From Clostridia bacterium (GTDB taxonomy: Bacteria; Bacillota; Clostridia; TANB77; CAG-508): a stretch of DNA of 7,687 bases. The notes under the pieces were generated by a model. That model was not told where the DNA came from and made no database searches. It worked only from the letters and a program-made list of their open reading frames with translations. Both the position numbers and the translations under genes were made by a program. The stretch is taken from positions 1-7,687 of the forward strand of contig CAADYC010000067.1 in the NCBI GenBank assembly GCA_900753165.1. Reading direction: 5' to 3'. Positions 1 to 6,296 of this stretch are shown one piece after another. Position 1 is the stretch's first letter, and the number at the start of each line of letters is the position of its first letter.

Positions 1-77
1 TGGTGCTCCCTCAAGGATTCGAACCTTGGACCCACCGGTTATGAGCCGGTTGCTCTGACCAACTGAGCTAAGGGAGC
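1..77 (-). tRNA. tRNA-Met (CAU), probably elongator; tRNA-Ile2 not excluded
   Basis: Read on the minus strand, the segment folds as a complete cloverleaf. It has a 7-bp acceptor stem GCUCCCU/AGGGAGC, a D arm GCUC...GAGC, an anticodon stem ACCGG/CCGGU with loop CUCAUAA (anticodon CAU), variable loop GGGUC, T arm CAAGG-UUCGAAU-CCUUG, discriminator A and an encoded CCA at positions 3-1. The G1-C72 pair and the lack of three consecutive G-C pairs in the anticodon stem argue against an initiator tRNA. CAU is also the genomic anticodon of the AUA-reading tRNA-Ile2, whose C34 is converted to lysidine by TilS. I favour elongator Met from overall resemblance to clostridial sequences, but cannot settle this by eye. 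The CCA ends at the window edge, so a tRNA cluster could continue to the left. Confidence 0.95.
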
Positions 78-112
78 ATAAATTTATTGATTTCTTGCTT
101 AACGCAAGATAA

Positions 113-141
113 AGTATAACCTATTTTCTTTTTATTGTCAA
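113..141 (-). promoter_or_regulatory. Promoter of the tRNA gene
   Basis: On the minus strand a perfect -35 TTGACA (136-141) and a -10 TATACT (113-118) are separated by exactly 17 bp. Transcription should start near 106, about 30 nt before the tRNA 5' end at 77. This is the closest match to the sigma-A consensus in the window, as expected for a stable RNA gene, and it shows that the tRNA is transcribed independently of the protein gene upstream. Confidence 0.85.
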
Positions 142-190
142 TACTTTTTTAAAATTTTTTTATTTTATAAAACAAATTTAAAAAAATTTG

Positions 191-221
191 AAGGAATTAA
201 AGCACAAAACCTTAATTCCTT
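191..221 (-). terminator. Terminator after the 300-aa hypothetical gene
   Basis: Inverted repeat AAGGAATTAA (191-200) / TTAATTCCTT (212-221) gives a perfect 10-bp stem with an 11-nt loop, starting 7 nt past the stop codon of the gene at 229. On the minus strand it is followed by CAAA and then a run of seven T. The stem is AT-rich and the U tract is offset by a few bases, so termination may be moderate. It separates this gene from the tRNA promoter just downstream. Confidence 0.7.
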
Positions 222-228
222 TATATTT

Positions 229-1131
229 TTAAGAATTATCTCCTCTTCCTTCAGGAAGTGCTTCTGGATATTGTACAACAATTCTAATTTTAGAAATATA
301 TCTAATAGCTCTAACAACTTTACTATTTTTAATTCTTTGCCATAATGATGGTTTCTTTTCAAATGTTGTTTCTTGAACATATTGTTCTTGAGCCTGTTGT
401 TCTTCTTGTTGAACATTTTCTACCTCTTGTATATTTTGAACTTTCTTAGATTTTTGATTTACAACTTCTTGTTGTTCTTCAACATTTTCTACTTTGACAG
501 GTTCTTCTATTGGTGTTGGAATAGTTTTTAATGCATCTGCAACTTCAATACCAATATAACTTAATGCTTTTGATCTATCTTCAATTCTTTCCATATCTAT
601 TTCAATATGTAAATTTGACTCTAAGTTATTTACTCTAGCATTTAATAATTTCATTGCATCCGCATGGTTTTGAGATGTTTTTGTTTTACATTTTCCTAAT
701 ACATTTAAAGTATCTATTATATCTTCAGAAAAATCTTGTTCAGCTTCTTTTATTTTGTCTTTCCAACCATCTTCCTTATTATCAACTGTTTCAATCAATT
801 CTTTTAATTGACCTGCTAATGCTATGTTTTGTTCTCTTTGTCTAATCAATTCTTCTATTTTTTTAGTGTTTTCTTCAAATTGATTTGTCGCAAATTCAAC
901 TAATCCATATGCAGCTTTATACACACTACTAGGGAAATTCTTCTTTTTAGGATATTCAATTAAATATGTTTTTATAGCTTCTATTAAATCCTTAAAATAT
1001 GTATCTTCTTCTAATTGCACAATTTGCTTCTTGCTGTTAGGATTTATCATTTTTTGTACTTTTTCTATATTTGATAGGATTTTTTCTTCCGTGATTACCA
1101 TTCTCACGTTTACTATGCCAGACCTAGACAT
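229..1131 (-). CDS. Hypothetical charged helical protein with basic C-terminal helix
   Basis: I do not recognise the family. The 300-residue product has no signal peptide and no clear membrane segment. Residues about 12-200 are mostly helical and charged, with coiled-coil potential around 85-130 (IEELIRQREQ...). Residues about 205-260 are a low-complexity Glu/Gln/Val linker containing two copies of VENV. Residues about 261-288 form a basic, partly hydrophobic segment (PSLWQRIKNSKVVRAIRYIS) that could be an amphipathic membrane- or nucleic-acid-binding helix. The protein ends in PEALPEGRGDNS. A longer frame opens at a TTG at 1138, but GGAGG lies directly against that codon. The ATG at 1131 has GGAGG at 9 nt, so I start there. 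The gene stands alone, with terminators on both sides. A cytoplasmic scaffold or membrane-adaptor role would be speculation. Confidence 0.85.
   Translation of the reverse strand: MSRSGIVNVRMVITEEKILSNIEKVQKMINPNSKKQIVQLEEDTYFKDLIEAIKTYLIEYPKKKNFPSSVYKAAYGLVEFATNQFEENTKKIEELIRQREQNIALAGQLKELIETVDNKEDGWKDKIKEAEQDFSEDIIDTLNVLGKCKTKTSQNHADAMKLLNARVNNLESNLHIEIDMERIEDRSKALSYIGIEVADALKTIPTPIEEPVKVENVEEQQEVVNQKSKKVQNIQEVENVQQEEQQAQEQYVQETTFEKKPSLWQRIKNSKVVRAIRYISKIRIVVQYPEALPEGRGDNS
412..492 (-). repeat. Duplicated 12-bp motif in the linker of the hypothetical gene
   Basis: AACATTTTCTAC occurs at 412-423 and 481-492 on the plus strand. In the gene it encodes VENV twice, each followed by Glu/Gln-rich residues (VEEQQEVV and VQQEEQQ). 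The codon choices (GAA, CAA) differ around the motif, so this looks like a diverged internal duplication in a disordered linker rather than a regulatory repeat. Confidence 0.5.
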
Positions 1132-1140
1132 TGTAAACAA

Positions 1141-1145
1141 CCTCC
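1141..1145 (-). promoter_or_regulatory. Ribosome binding site that fixes the start at 1131
   Basis: Minus-strand AAAGGAGG has its GGAGG at 1145-1141, nine bases before ATG at 1131-1129 and zero bases before the alternative TTG at 1140-1138. Only the ATG has workable spacing, so the protein starts MSRSGIVN. Confidence 0.85.
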
Positions 1146-1184
1146 TTTATCTTACGCTTTATTGATTTTACCTTTTCTTTTATA

Positions 1185-1213
1185 ATTATACAATAATAAA
1201 CAAAAAACTACAA
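1185..1213 (-). promoter_or_regulatory. Probable promoter of the 300-aa hypothetical gene
   Basis: A minus-strand TATAAT (1185-1190) is a perfect -10. The hexamer 17 bp upstream is TTGTAG (1208-1213), which keeps only the TTG of the -35 consensus. That -35 lies inside the terminator stem of the upstream acyl-CoA synthetase gene. Transcription would begin near 1178, leaving a leader of roughly 47 nt. The -10 is convincing; the -35 is weak. Confidence 0.5.
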
Positions 1214-1230
1214 TAGAATTGTAGTTTTTT
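1202..1230 (-). terminator. Terminator of the tetR-acyl-CoA synthetase operon
   Basis: AAAAAACTACAAT (1202-1214) and ATTGTAGTTTTTT (1218-1230) form a perfect 13-bp stem with a 3-nt loop, 38 bp past the synthetase stop codon. The A-run and T-run flanking the ACTACAAT core give the classic shape on either strand. Here it serves the minus-strand operon, since no plus-strand gene reaches it. Confidence 0.85.
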
Positions 1231-1267
1231 TAGTTTACATTTTCGTTACAAAAATATTACATTTTCA

Positions 1268-2986
1268 TTACATTGTAATTTTTTCCATTTCAACATTTCT
1301 TTTTACCTTACGCGTAGTTGTCTTTACAAGTTCTTCTTCAGTAACAATTATTCCTTTTATGTATTTATATTTTGGCATAGTCTTATTTATAGCTTTGACC
1401 TCTTGCCACAATTTTTCTTTTATATCATCTTCACTTTCTACACCATAAGCATCTTTCATTATTTCTTTATCATAAACAATTTTAGCTGATATTTTATAAT
1501 CTCCATCATCTTCTGGTTTTCCATATACAAAACATTCTTTTACACCTGCAATTTTATTTATCAAAATTTCTAATTCCTCTGGATATACATTTTTTCCATT
1601 TTTTAATACTATAACAAATTTTTTTCTACCTGTTATAAATATAAATCCATCTTTATCTATTTTCGCTAAATCGCCAGTATGCAACCATCCATCTTCATCA
1701 ATTGCTTCTTTTGTTGCTTCTTCATTTTCATAATAACCAAGCATAATTGTTGGTCCTTTTACTAGTAACTCACCTATTCCTTCTTCATTTGGATTATCTA
1801 TTTTTACGTCTAATGTCGGTAATGCCTTTCCAATTGAACCAATTTTTTTGTATTTATCATCTTCAACTGCAATAACTGGTGACGATTCAGTCAAACCATA
1901 ACCTTGTACCATGTTGATTCCTAATGAATTAAATGTTTTTTCTGTATCAGGATCCAATGCTGCACCACCTGCAACCAATAATCTTAAATTTGAGCCTAAA
2001 CTATCTTGTACTTGCTTAAATAATTTTCCTCTTATATCTAGTCCAACTTTTAACAATGCATTAGAAACTTTCATTCCCACATTTACAGTTGTTTCCTTAC
2101 CTTGTTCTTTTATTGATTTCATTATCTTTTTACACATATTTTCATATAAAACTGGAACTGAAACCATAAATGAAATATCATATTCCTTTATATTTTCTGC
2201 AATATGTCTTATTCCATCGCAAAACGCAATAGATGCTCCTACTGATAATGGTAATAAAAATCCTGTTGTACATTCAAATGTATGATGTAATGGCAAAAAT
2301 GATAAAAATCTATCATCTTCTCTTACCTTCAAAACAGAAGAAATATCCATCAAATTACTTGCTATATTTTTATGTGATAACATTACTGCTTTAGATTTTG
2401 ATGTTGTTCCAGATGTAAATAACATTATTCTCATTTCATCTACATCAATTTTAGAATCAACAAATCTTTTATCACCATTTTCTAATAATTCTTTTCCTCT
2501 AGCAATTAACTTTTTAAATGAAATAATTCCATTTTCACTTTCTTCTAAATCCATTGAAATAAAATATTTCAAATCAGTATTTTTCTTTTCTTTTAATTCA
2601 TTCATTCCTTCATCATATTTACTTGAATATACAATTGCTTCAACACCTGAACGAATTATTAAACTTTCAATTTCATTTTCTGGTAATGCCTTATCTAAGG
2701 GTACAATTGTGCCAGTCCCATTTACAACTGCTAAATATGTAACTCCCCATTCATATCTATTTTCACCAATAACAGCAATTCTTTTATCTTGTAATCCTAA
2801 ATTAATTAATGCTGTTCCTAAACTATCTATATCATTTTTTAATTGTTTATATGTTACTTTTTTAAATTCACCTTTCTTATCTGTTTTAAATACATATGCA
2901 GGTCTATCTGCATATTTTTTTACTGATTTATTTATCATATCTTTTAAATCAGTTATTTTTTCAACTTCATATAACGGTTCTCTCAT
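1268..2986 (-). CDS. AMP-forming long-chain fatty acyl-CoA (or acyl-ACP) synthetase
   Basis: ANL-superfamily adenylating enzyme. It activates a carboxylate, most likely a fatty acid, to acyl-AMP with ATP and then transfers it to CoA or a carrier-protein thiol. All core motifs are visible in the 572 residues: phosphate loop TSGTTSKSK at 191-199, YGLTESSP at 363-370, GWLHTGD at 433-439 (D439 binds the ribose), GRKK at 453-456, NGKNVYPEELE at 463-473, and the C-terminal catalytic lysine K560 in VKTTTRKVKR. The phosphate loop departs from the usual TSGTTGxPKG at the G, P and last G, a variant I recall from clostridial members. AGAGGA lies 8 nt before the ATG. It is the second gene of an operon, 52 bp after a TetR regulator, which supports regulated fatty-acid uptake or activation. 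Substrate chain length and acceptor cannot be read from sequence. No membrane segment is seen; the enzyme is probably cytoplasmic or peripheral. Confidence 0.93.
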   Translation of the reverse strand: MREPLYEVEKITDLKDMINKSVKKYADRPAYVFKTDKKGEFKKVTYKQLKNDIDSLGTALINLGLQDKRIAVIGENRYEWGVTYLAVVNGTGTIVPLDKALPENEIESLIIRSGVEAIVYSSKYDEGMNELKEKKNTDLKYFISMDLEESENGIISFKKLIARGKELLENGDKRFVDSKIDVDEMRIMLFTSGTTSKSKAVMLSHKNIASNLMDISSVLKVREDDRFLSFLPLHHTFECTTGFLLPLSVGASIAFCDGIRHIAENIKEYDISFMVSVPVLYENMCKKIMKSIKEQGKETTVNVGMKVSNALLKVGLDIRGKLFKQVQDSLGSNLRLLVAGGAALDPDTEKTFNSLGINMVQGYGLTESSPVIAVEDDKYKKIGSIGKALPTLDVKIDNPNEEGIGELLVKGPTIMLGYYENEEATKEAIDEDGWLHTGDLAKIDKDGFIFITGRKKFVIVLKNGKNVYPEELEILINKIAGVKECFVYGKPEDDGDYKISAKIVYDKEIMKDAYGVESEDDIKEKLWQEVKAINKTMPKYKYIKGIIVTEEELVKTTTRKVKRNVEMEKITM

Positions 2987-3038
2987 TTTACTTTTCCTCT
3001 CTTTTAGGGATTAAGGGACCACCTCACAAAATTCCTTT

Positions 3039-3608
3039 TTATTTTACTTTAAGTCCCTCTACTATTGTTCTTTCAAATTCTTTATATGTTTTTATTATAT
3101 CAATTTCATTTTCATTTTTCATTTTATATACTAATGTAGAAGCTATTAATGCATATATTTCTGATGCTATTACTTTTGGATCTCCTTGTTTTATTTCTCC
3201 TTTTTCCATTCCCTCTGCTACAATTTTTTCAATTTTTCCTATATATTCAAAAACATGTTGTTGACACATTTTGTTTCTAGCTTCTTTTCCATAAAATTGA
3301 CTTAATAGAATTGTTATAAAATCTTCATATTTATTTACTATCTTTATTTCTATTAATACAATTGCTTTTATTTTATCTATATAGTTATCTAATTTTTCTG
3401 TTTTTATATCAATACTGTTTTGTAATAGTTTTATTCCTTCTTCTATTAGAAAGTTGAATATTTCTTCTTTGCTTGAAAAATGATAATATAATGTTCCTTT
3501 TGCAACTCCTACTGTTGCTGTTATTTCTTCTATGCTTGTTGCATCATATCCTTTTTCTGCAAATAATTTCATTGATGTTTCAAATATTTTTCTTTTTGTT
3601 TTATTCAT
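3039..3608 (-). CDS. TetR/AcrR-family transcriptional regulator, likely of fatty-acid metabolism
   Basis: This 189-residue protein has the length and layout of a TetR repressor. The N-terminal DNA-binding domain spans about residues 4-50 (IFETSMKLFAEKGYDATS), with the recognition region VAKGTLYYHF at 35-44. An all-helical ligand-binding and dimerisation domain follows, ending EFERTIVEGLKVK. The longest frame opens at GTG 3617, but AAGGAA lies 1 nt from that codon and 10 nt from ATG 3608, so I take the ATG. It is co-transcribed with the acyl-CoA synthetase downstream and diverges from the Lon-type protease gene. The upstream region holds a FadR-like dyad and a perfect palindrome, both candidate operators. 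By analogy with Bacillus FadR, also a TetR protein, the inducer could be long-chain acyl-CoA; this is inference from context, and I do not claim orthology. Confidence 0.93.
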   Translation of the reverse strand: MNKTKRKIFETSMKLFAEKGYDATSIEEITATVGVAKGTLYYHFSSKEEIFNFLIEEGIKLLQNSIDIKTEKLDNYIDKIKAIVLIEIKIVNKYEDFITILLSQFYGKEARNKMCQQHVFEYIGKIEKIVAEGMEKGEIKQGDPKVIASEIYALIASTLVYKMKNENEIDIIKTYKEFERTIVEGLKVK

Positions 3609-3682
3609 ATTTATCACATTCCTTCTTTAAAATATAAACAAAATTGAAAATAAATCTTGTTCTCCCCATCTTTTCGTTCCTT

Positions 3683-3711
3683 ATTATATATTTTATAATA
3701 AAATATTGCAA
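3683..3711 (-). promoter_or_regulatory. Promoter of the tetR-acyl-CoA synthetase operon
   Basis: A minus-strand TATAAT (3683-3688) lies 17 bp from TTGCAA (3706-3711), a 4/6 match to the -35 consensus. Transcription should start near 3676, about 68 nt before the regulator ATG. The -35 box is the centre of an 18-bp perfect palindrome, so a protein bound there would block this promoter. Confidence 0.65.
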
Positions 3712-3717
3712 TATTTT
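3700..3717. promoter_or_regulatory. 18-bp perfect palindrome over the tetR -35 box; candidate operator
   Basis: AAAATATTGCAATATTTT is perfectly self-complementary over 18 bp. It is centred on the TTGCAA -35 hexamer of the regulator's promoter and sits 10 bp from the neighbouring FadR-like dyad. TetR proteins bind such dyads, often for autorepression. The sequence is AT-rich, so chance is a real alternative. Confidence 0.4.
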
Positions 3718-3726
3718 TGAAAAATT

Positions 3727-3744
3727 TGAATGCTTGGTCATTAT
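3727..3744. promoter_or_regulatory. FadR-like operator candidate in the divergent tetR/lon region
   Basis: TGAATGCTTGGTCATTAT contains the dyad AATG-N6-CATT. The Bacillus FadR (TetR-family, acyl-CoA-responsive) operator as I recall it, TGAATGAnTAnTCATTCA, has the same half-sites and the same spacing; 11 of the 14 outer positions match here. It lies between the -35 boxes of the divergent promoters, 15 bp from the tetR -35 and 28 bp from the lon -35, so repression would need looping, co-operation with the adjacent palindrome, or a promoter I have not identified. The adjacent gene is a TetR regulator leading an acyl-CoA synthetase, which makes the match meaningful. Confidence 0.55.
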
Positions 3745-3772
3745 TTTTTATATTAAATTTTTGTTACAAATG

Positions 3773-3801
3773 TTTACAAATTTCAACAACTAATATACAA
3801 T
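3773..3801 (+). promoter_or_regulatory. Promoter of the Lon-type protease gene
   Basis: TTTACA (3773-3778, 5/6) and TACAAT (3796-3801, 5/6) are separated by 17 bp. Transcription would start near 3808, giving a leader of about 60 nt that ends in a strong GGAGG at 3856-3860, 7 nt before the ATG. I see no CIRCE-type (TTAGCACTC) heat-shock element upstream. Confidence 0.65.
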
Positions 3802-3867
3802 ATCAATAGTAAATAATACTAAAAAAAATGGACACAATAAAAGAAAAAAAATTTTGGAGGAAAACTA

Positions 3868-6255
3868 ATGAAAAATAAAAATGAATTAAATTTTAACGAC
3901 CTAAAAATGACATGTGATACAAACATTTTCAATTTTGAAACAACACAAGAATTAGAAGATATAACAACAGGAATCGGTCAAGAACGCGGTATTAAAGCAC
4001 TTGAATTTGGTTTACAAGTTGATGTAAAAGGATACAACCTTTATATTGAAGGTCCAAGTGGCGTTGGAAAAACAATGTACACAAAAAACTATTTAAATAA
4101 AATATCAAAAAAACAAAAAACACCTAATGACTGGTGCTACATCTACAATTTTGATAACCCAAATGAACCAATTGCAGTTTCTCTTCCTGCAGGTCAAGGA
4201 AAAGAATTTAAAAATGCAATGGATGGTTTCATTTTAGAAGTAAAAAAAGATATCAAAAAAACATTTAATGCAGATGATTTTGAAAAAGAAAAAGCACTAC
4301 TTAAACAAGAATTTGAAGAAAAACGTTCTAGCATTTTAGACAAATTAAATGTAGATGCATCAAAACATAATTTCCAAGTCAAATCTTCTCAAAATGGTAT
4401 TTATATGATGCCAATTGTAAATGGAAAAGCCATCGATGAAGAAGAATTTGATAAATTAGATAATGAAATAAAACAAGTATATGAAGAAAAATCTTCAATT
4501 GTTCAAGCACAAATTATGGACGCTATTGAACAAATCAAAATTATAGAAAGACAATCAGATAAAAAAATTTCTGAATGGCAATCAAATATTGCTCTACTTA
4601 CAATTAATGTTCACATTAATTACTTAAAATCACAATTTAAGAGAAATAAAAAAATAACAAAATTCTTAAATGATGTTAAACAAGATGTTTTAAAAAATGT
4701 TTCATATTTTGTTGACGAAGACAAAGAAAAAGAGAAACAACAACAAATGAATCCTGCTCAGAGAAAGCAAGACCCATCTTTAAATTATAGAGTTAACCTA
4801 TTTGTTGACAACTCTAACACAGAAGGTACACCTGTTATAATGGATTCAAACTACTCTTATCATAACATTTTTGGTTCTCTTGAATATGAAAACTACTATG
4901 GTTCATTAAAAACAGACCATACAATGCTAAAACCAGGTCTTTTACAACAAGCAAATGGTGGTTACATCATTTTCCAAGCAAAAGATTTATTACAAAATAA
5001 TTTCTGCTATGAATCATTGAAAAAAGCCTTAAGAGTTAAAGAAATAAGTATAGAAAATACAACAGACCAACGTGCATCTATGGTAATGGTTTCTTTAAAA
5101 CCTGAACCTATTCCATTAGATTTAAAAGTAATTTTAATTGGAAATGCTAGTATCTATCAAACACTTTTAGCAATGGATTCAGACTTTAGAAAATTATTTA
5201 AAATAAAAGTTGAATTTGAAGATGATGCACCATTTAATAATGAAAATGCAAATAAATTAGCTCAAATAATTCATGGTTTCTGTGAAGCTGAACAACTTCC
5301 TCACCTAGACAAAAGCGCTATGGCAAGATTAATTGAATATGCCTCAAAACTTGCCGGAAGTCATAAAAAACTATCTACAAGATTTGATGATTTAATCAAA
5401 GTTGCTGGTGAAGCAGCCACTTGGGCTAAAATGTCAAAATCAAAAGTTGTAACAAGCGAATTTGTAGATAAAGCTTTAGCTGAAAGAGTTGAAAGAGTTA
5501 AAAAATTTGATACAAAATATATGGATATGATTAAAGACAATTCTTTATTAATTGATACAACTGGTTTTGAAGTTGGAACTATAAATGGTTTAACAATTTT
5601 AACAATTGGTGATTACTCATTTGGTAAACCTGCAAAAATAACAGTTAACACATATACTGGTAAAAATGGAATTGTAAATATAGAAAGAGAAGTTGAACTT
5701 TCTGGTTCTACTCACTCTAAAGGCGTTCTAATTTTATCTGGATATTTAGGTGAAATGTTTGCACAAGATATTCCTTTGTGCTTACCTGCAAGTATTTGTT
5801 TTGAACAATTATATAATGGTGTTGATGGTGATAGCGCTTCTAGTACTGAACTTTATGGTTTACTTTCTAGTCTTTCTGGAATACCTATAAATCAAGCCAT
5901 TGCCGTTACTGGTTCAGTTAACCAAAAAGGTCAAATCCAACCAATTGGTGGTGTTAATGAAAAAATTGAAGGCTATTTCCAAATCTGCAAAATGCGTGGT
6001 TTGACTGGTGAACATGGTGTTATGATTCCTGTTCAAAATGTTGATAATTTACAACTTTCTGATGAAATTGTTTCTGCTGTTAAAGATGGCTTGTTCCATG
6101 TTTATGCAGTTTCTACAATTGAGGAGGGTATTGAGGTTTTGACTGGTGTTCCTGCTGGTAAGAAGGATAAAAATGGTCATTTTCCTGCTGGTACTGTTAA
6201 TTATCTTGTTTATGAAAAACTTAAAAAGTATGCAAAAATTGATGAGAATAAATAG
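3868..6255 (+). CDS. LonC/LonB-like ATP-dependent serine protease (AAA_32 plus Lon proteolytic domain)
   Basis: This 795-residue Lon relative probably unfolds and degrades damaged or regulatory proteins in the cytosol as an ATP-driven ring. Walker A is GPSGVGKT at 62-69. A long helical insertion at about 115-300 includes the family's GKAIDEEEF segment. The Walker B region is GGYIIFQAKDLL at 364-375, without the usual acidic pair. Sensor-1 asparagine is N426 (ILIGN), the likely arginine finger R441 (FRKLF) and sensor 2 R505 (STRFDD). The C-terminal protease domain has catalytic S656 in GDSASSTE and K699 in GGVNEKIEGY, 43 residues apart as in Escherichia coli Lon (S679/K722). The large N-terminal substrate domain of LonA is absent and there are no membrane helices, which fits LonC rather than archaeal LonB. 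It is monocistronic, diverging from tetR and ending at a strong hairpin. The last 45 codons use GAG and AAG more than the rest. Confidence 0.93.
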   Translation: MKNKNELNFNDLKMTCDTNIFNFETTQELEDITTGIGQERGIKALEFGLQVDVKGYNLYIEGPSGVGKTMYTKNYLNKISKKQKTPNDWCYIYNFDNPNEPIAVSLPAGQGKEFKNAMDGFILEVKKDIKKTFNADDFEKEKALLKQEFEEKRSSILDKLNVDASKHNFQVKSSQNGIYMMPIVNGKAIDEEEFDKLDNEIKQVYEEKSSIVQAQIMDAIEQIKIIERQSDKKISEWQSNIALLTINVHINYLKSQFKRNKKITKFLNDVKQDVLKNVSYFVDEDKEKEKQQQMNPAQRKQDPSLNYRVNLFVDNSNTEGTPVIMDSNYSYHNIFGSLEYENYYGSLKTDHTMLKPGLLQQANGGYIIFQAKDLLQNNFCYESLKKALRVKEISIENTTDQRASMVMVSLKPEPIPLDLKVILIGNASIYQTLLAMDSDFRKLFKIKVEFEDDAPFNNENANKLAQIIHGFCEAEQLPHLDKSAMARLIEYASKLAGSHKKLSTRFDDLIKVAGEAATWAKMSKSKVVTSEFVDKALAERVERVKKFDTKYMDMIKDNSLLIDTTGFEVGTINGLTILTIGDYSFGKPAKITVNTYTGKNGIVNIEREVELSGSTHSKGVLILSGYLGEMFAQDIPLCLPASICFEQLYNGVDGDSASSTELYGLLSSLSGIPINQAIAVTGSVNQKGQIQPIGGVNEKIEGYFQICKMRGLTGEHGVMIPVQNVDNLQLSDEIVSAVKDGLFHVYAVSTIEEGIEVLTGVPAGKKDKNGHFPAGTVNYLVYEKLKKYAKIDENK

Positions 6256-6262
6256 ATCCATA

Positions 6263-6293
6263 TCAAAAGCAGTTCCAATGGAACTGCTTTTGA
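6263..6293. terminator. Bidirectional terminator between the convergent protease and small-protein genes
   Basis: TCAAAAGCAGTTCC (6263-6276) and GGAACTGCTTTTGA (6280-6293) make a perfect 14-bp stem with a 3-nt loop. It begins 7 bp after the protease stop and ends 3 bp before the stop of the opposing gene, so it can end transcription from both sides. No long U tract follows on either strand; the T4 is inside the stem. Confidence 0.8.
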
Positions 6294-6296
6294 CTG

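Noticed and set aside
93..109. 6-bp inverted repeat TCTTGC/GCAAGA between the tRNA and its promoter
   Set aside because: It spans the predicted transcription start, so only part would be transcribed. It is too short to call a regulatory element.
165..416. Minus-strand 83-codon frame overlapping the end of the hypothetical gene
   Set aside because: It is a shadow in another frame of a supported gene, runs through that gene's terminator and is Lys/Asn/Leu-rich without a start signal.
1911..2285. Plus-strand open frame of 124 codons inside the acyl-CoA synthetase gene
   Set aside because: It lies wholly antisense to a gene with every expected motif, and its Phe/Ser/Asn-rich product is typical of an AT-rich complementary strand. 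I see no ribosome binding site or domain.
2709..3264. Two overlapping plus-strand frames across the synthetase start and the tetR 3' half
   Set aside because: Both are antisense to well-supported genes and have low-complexity Ser/Phe/Ile composition. The 52-bp gap between the two minus-strand genes is ordinary operon spacing.
3618..3867. Possible riboswitch or heat-shock element in the divergent intergenic region
   Set aside because: Leaders of about 60-70 nt on both sides are too short and too AT-rich for a known riboswitch, and no CIRCE-like inverted repeat is visible.
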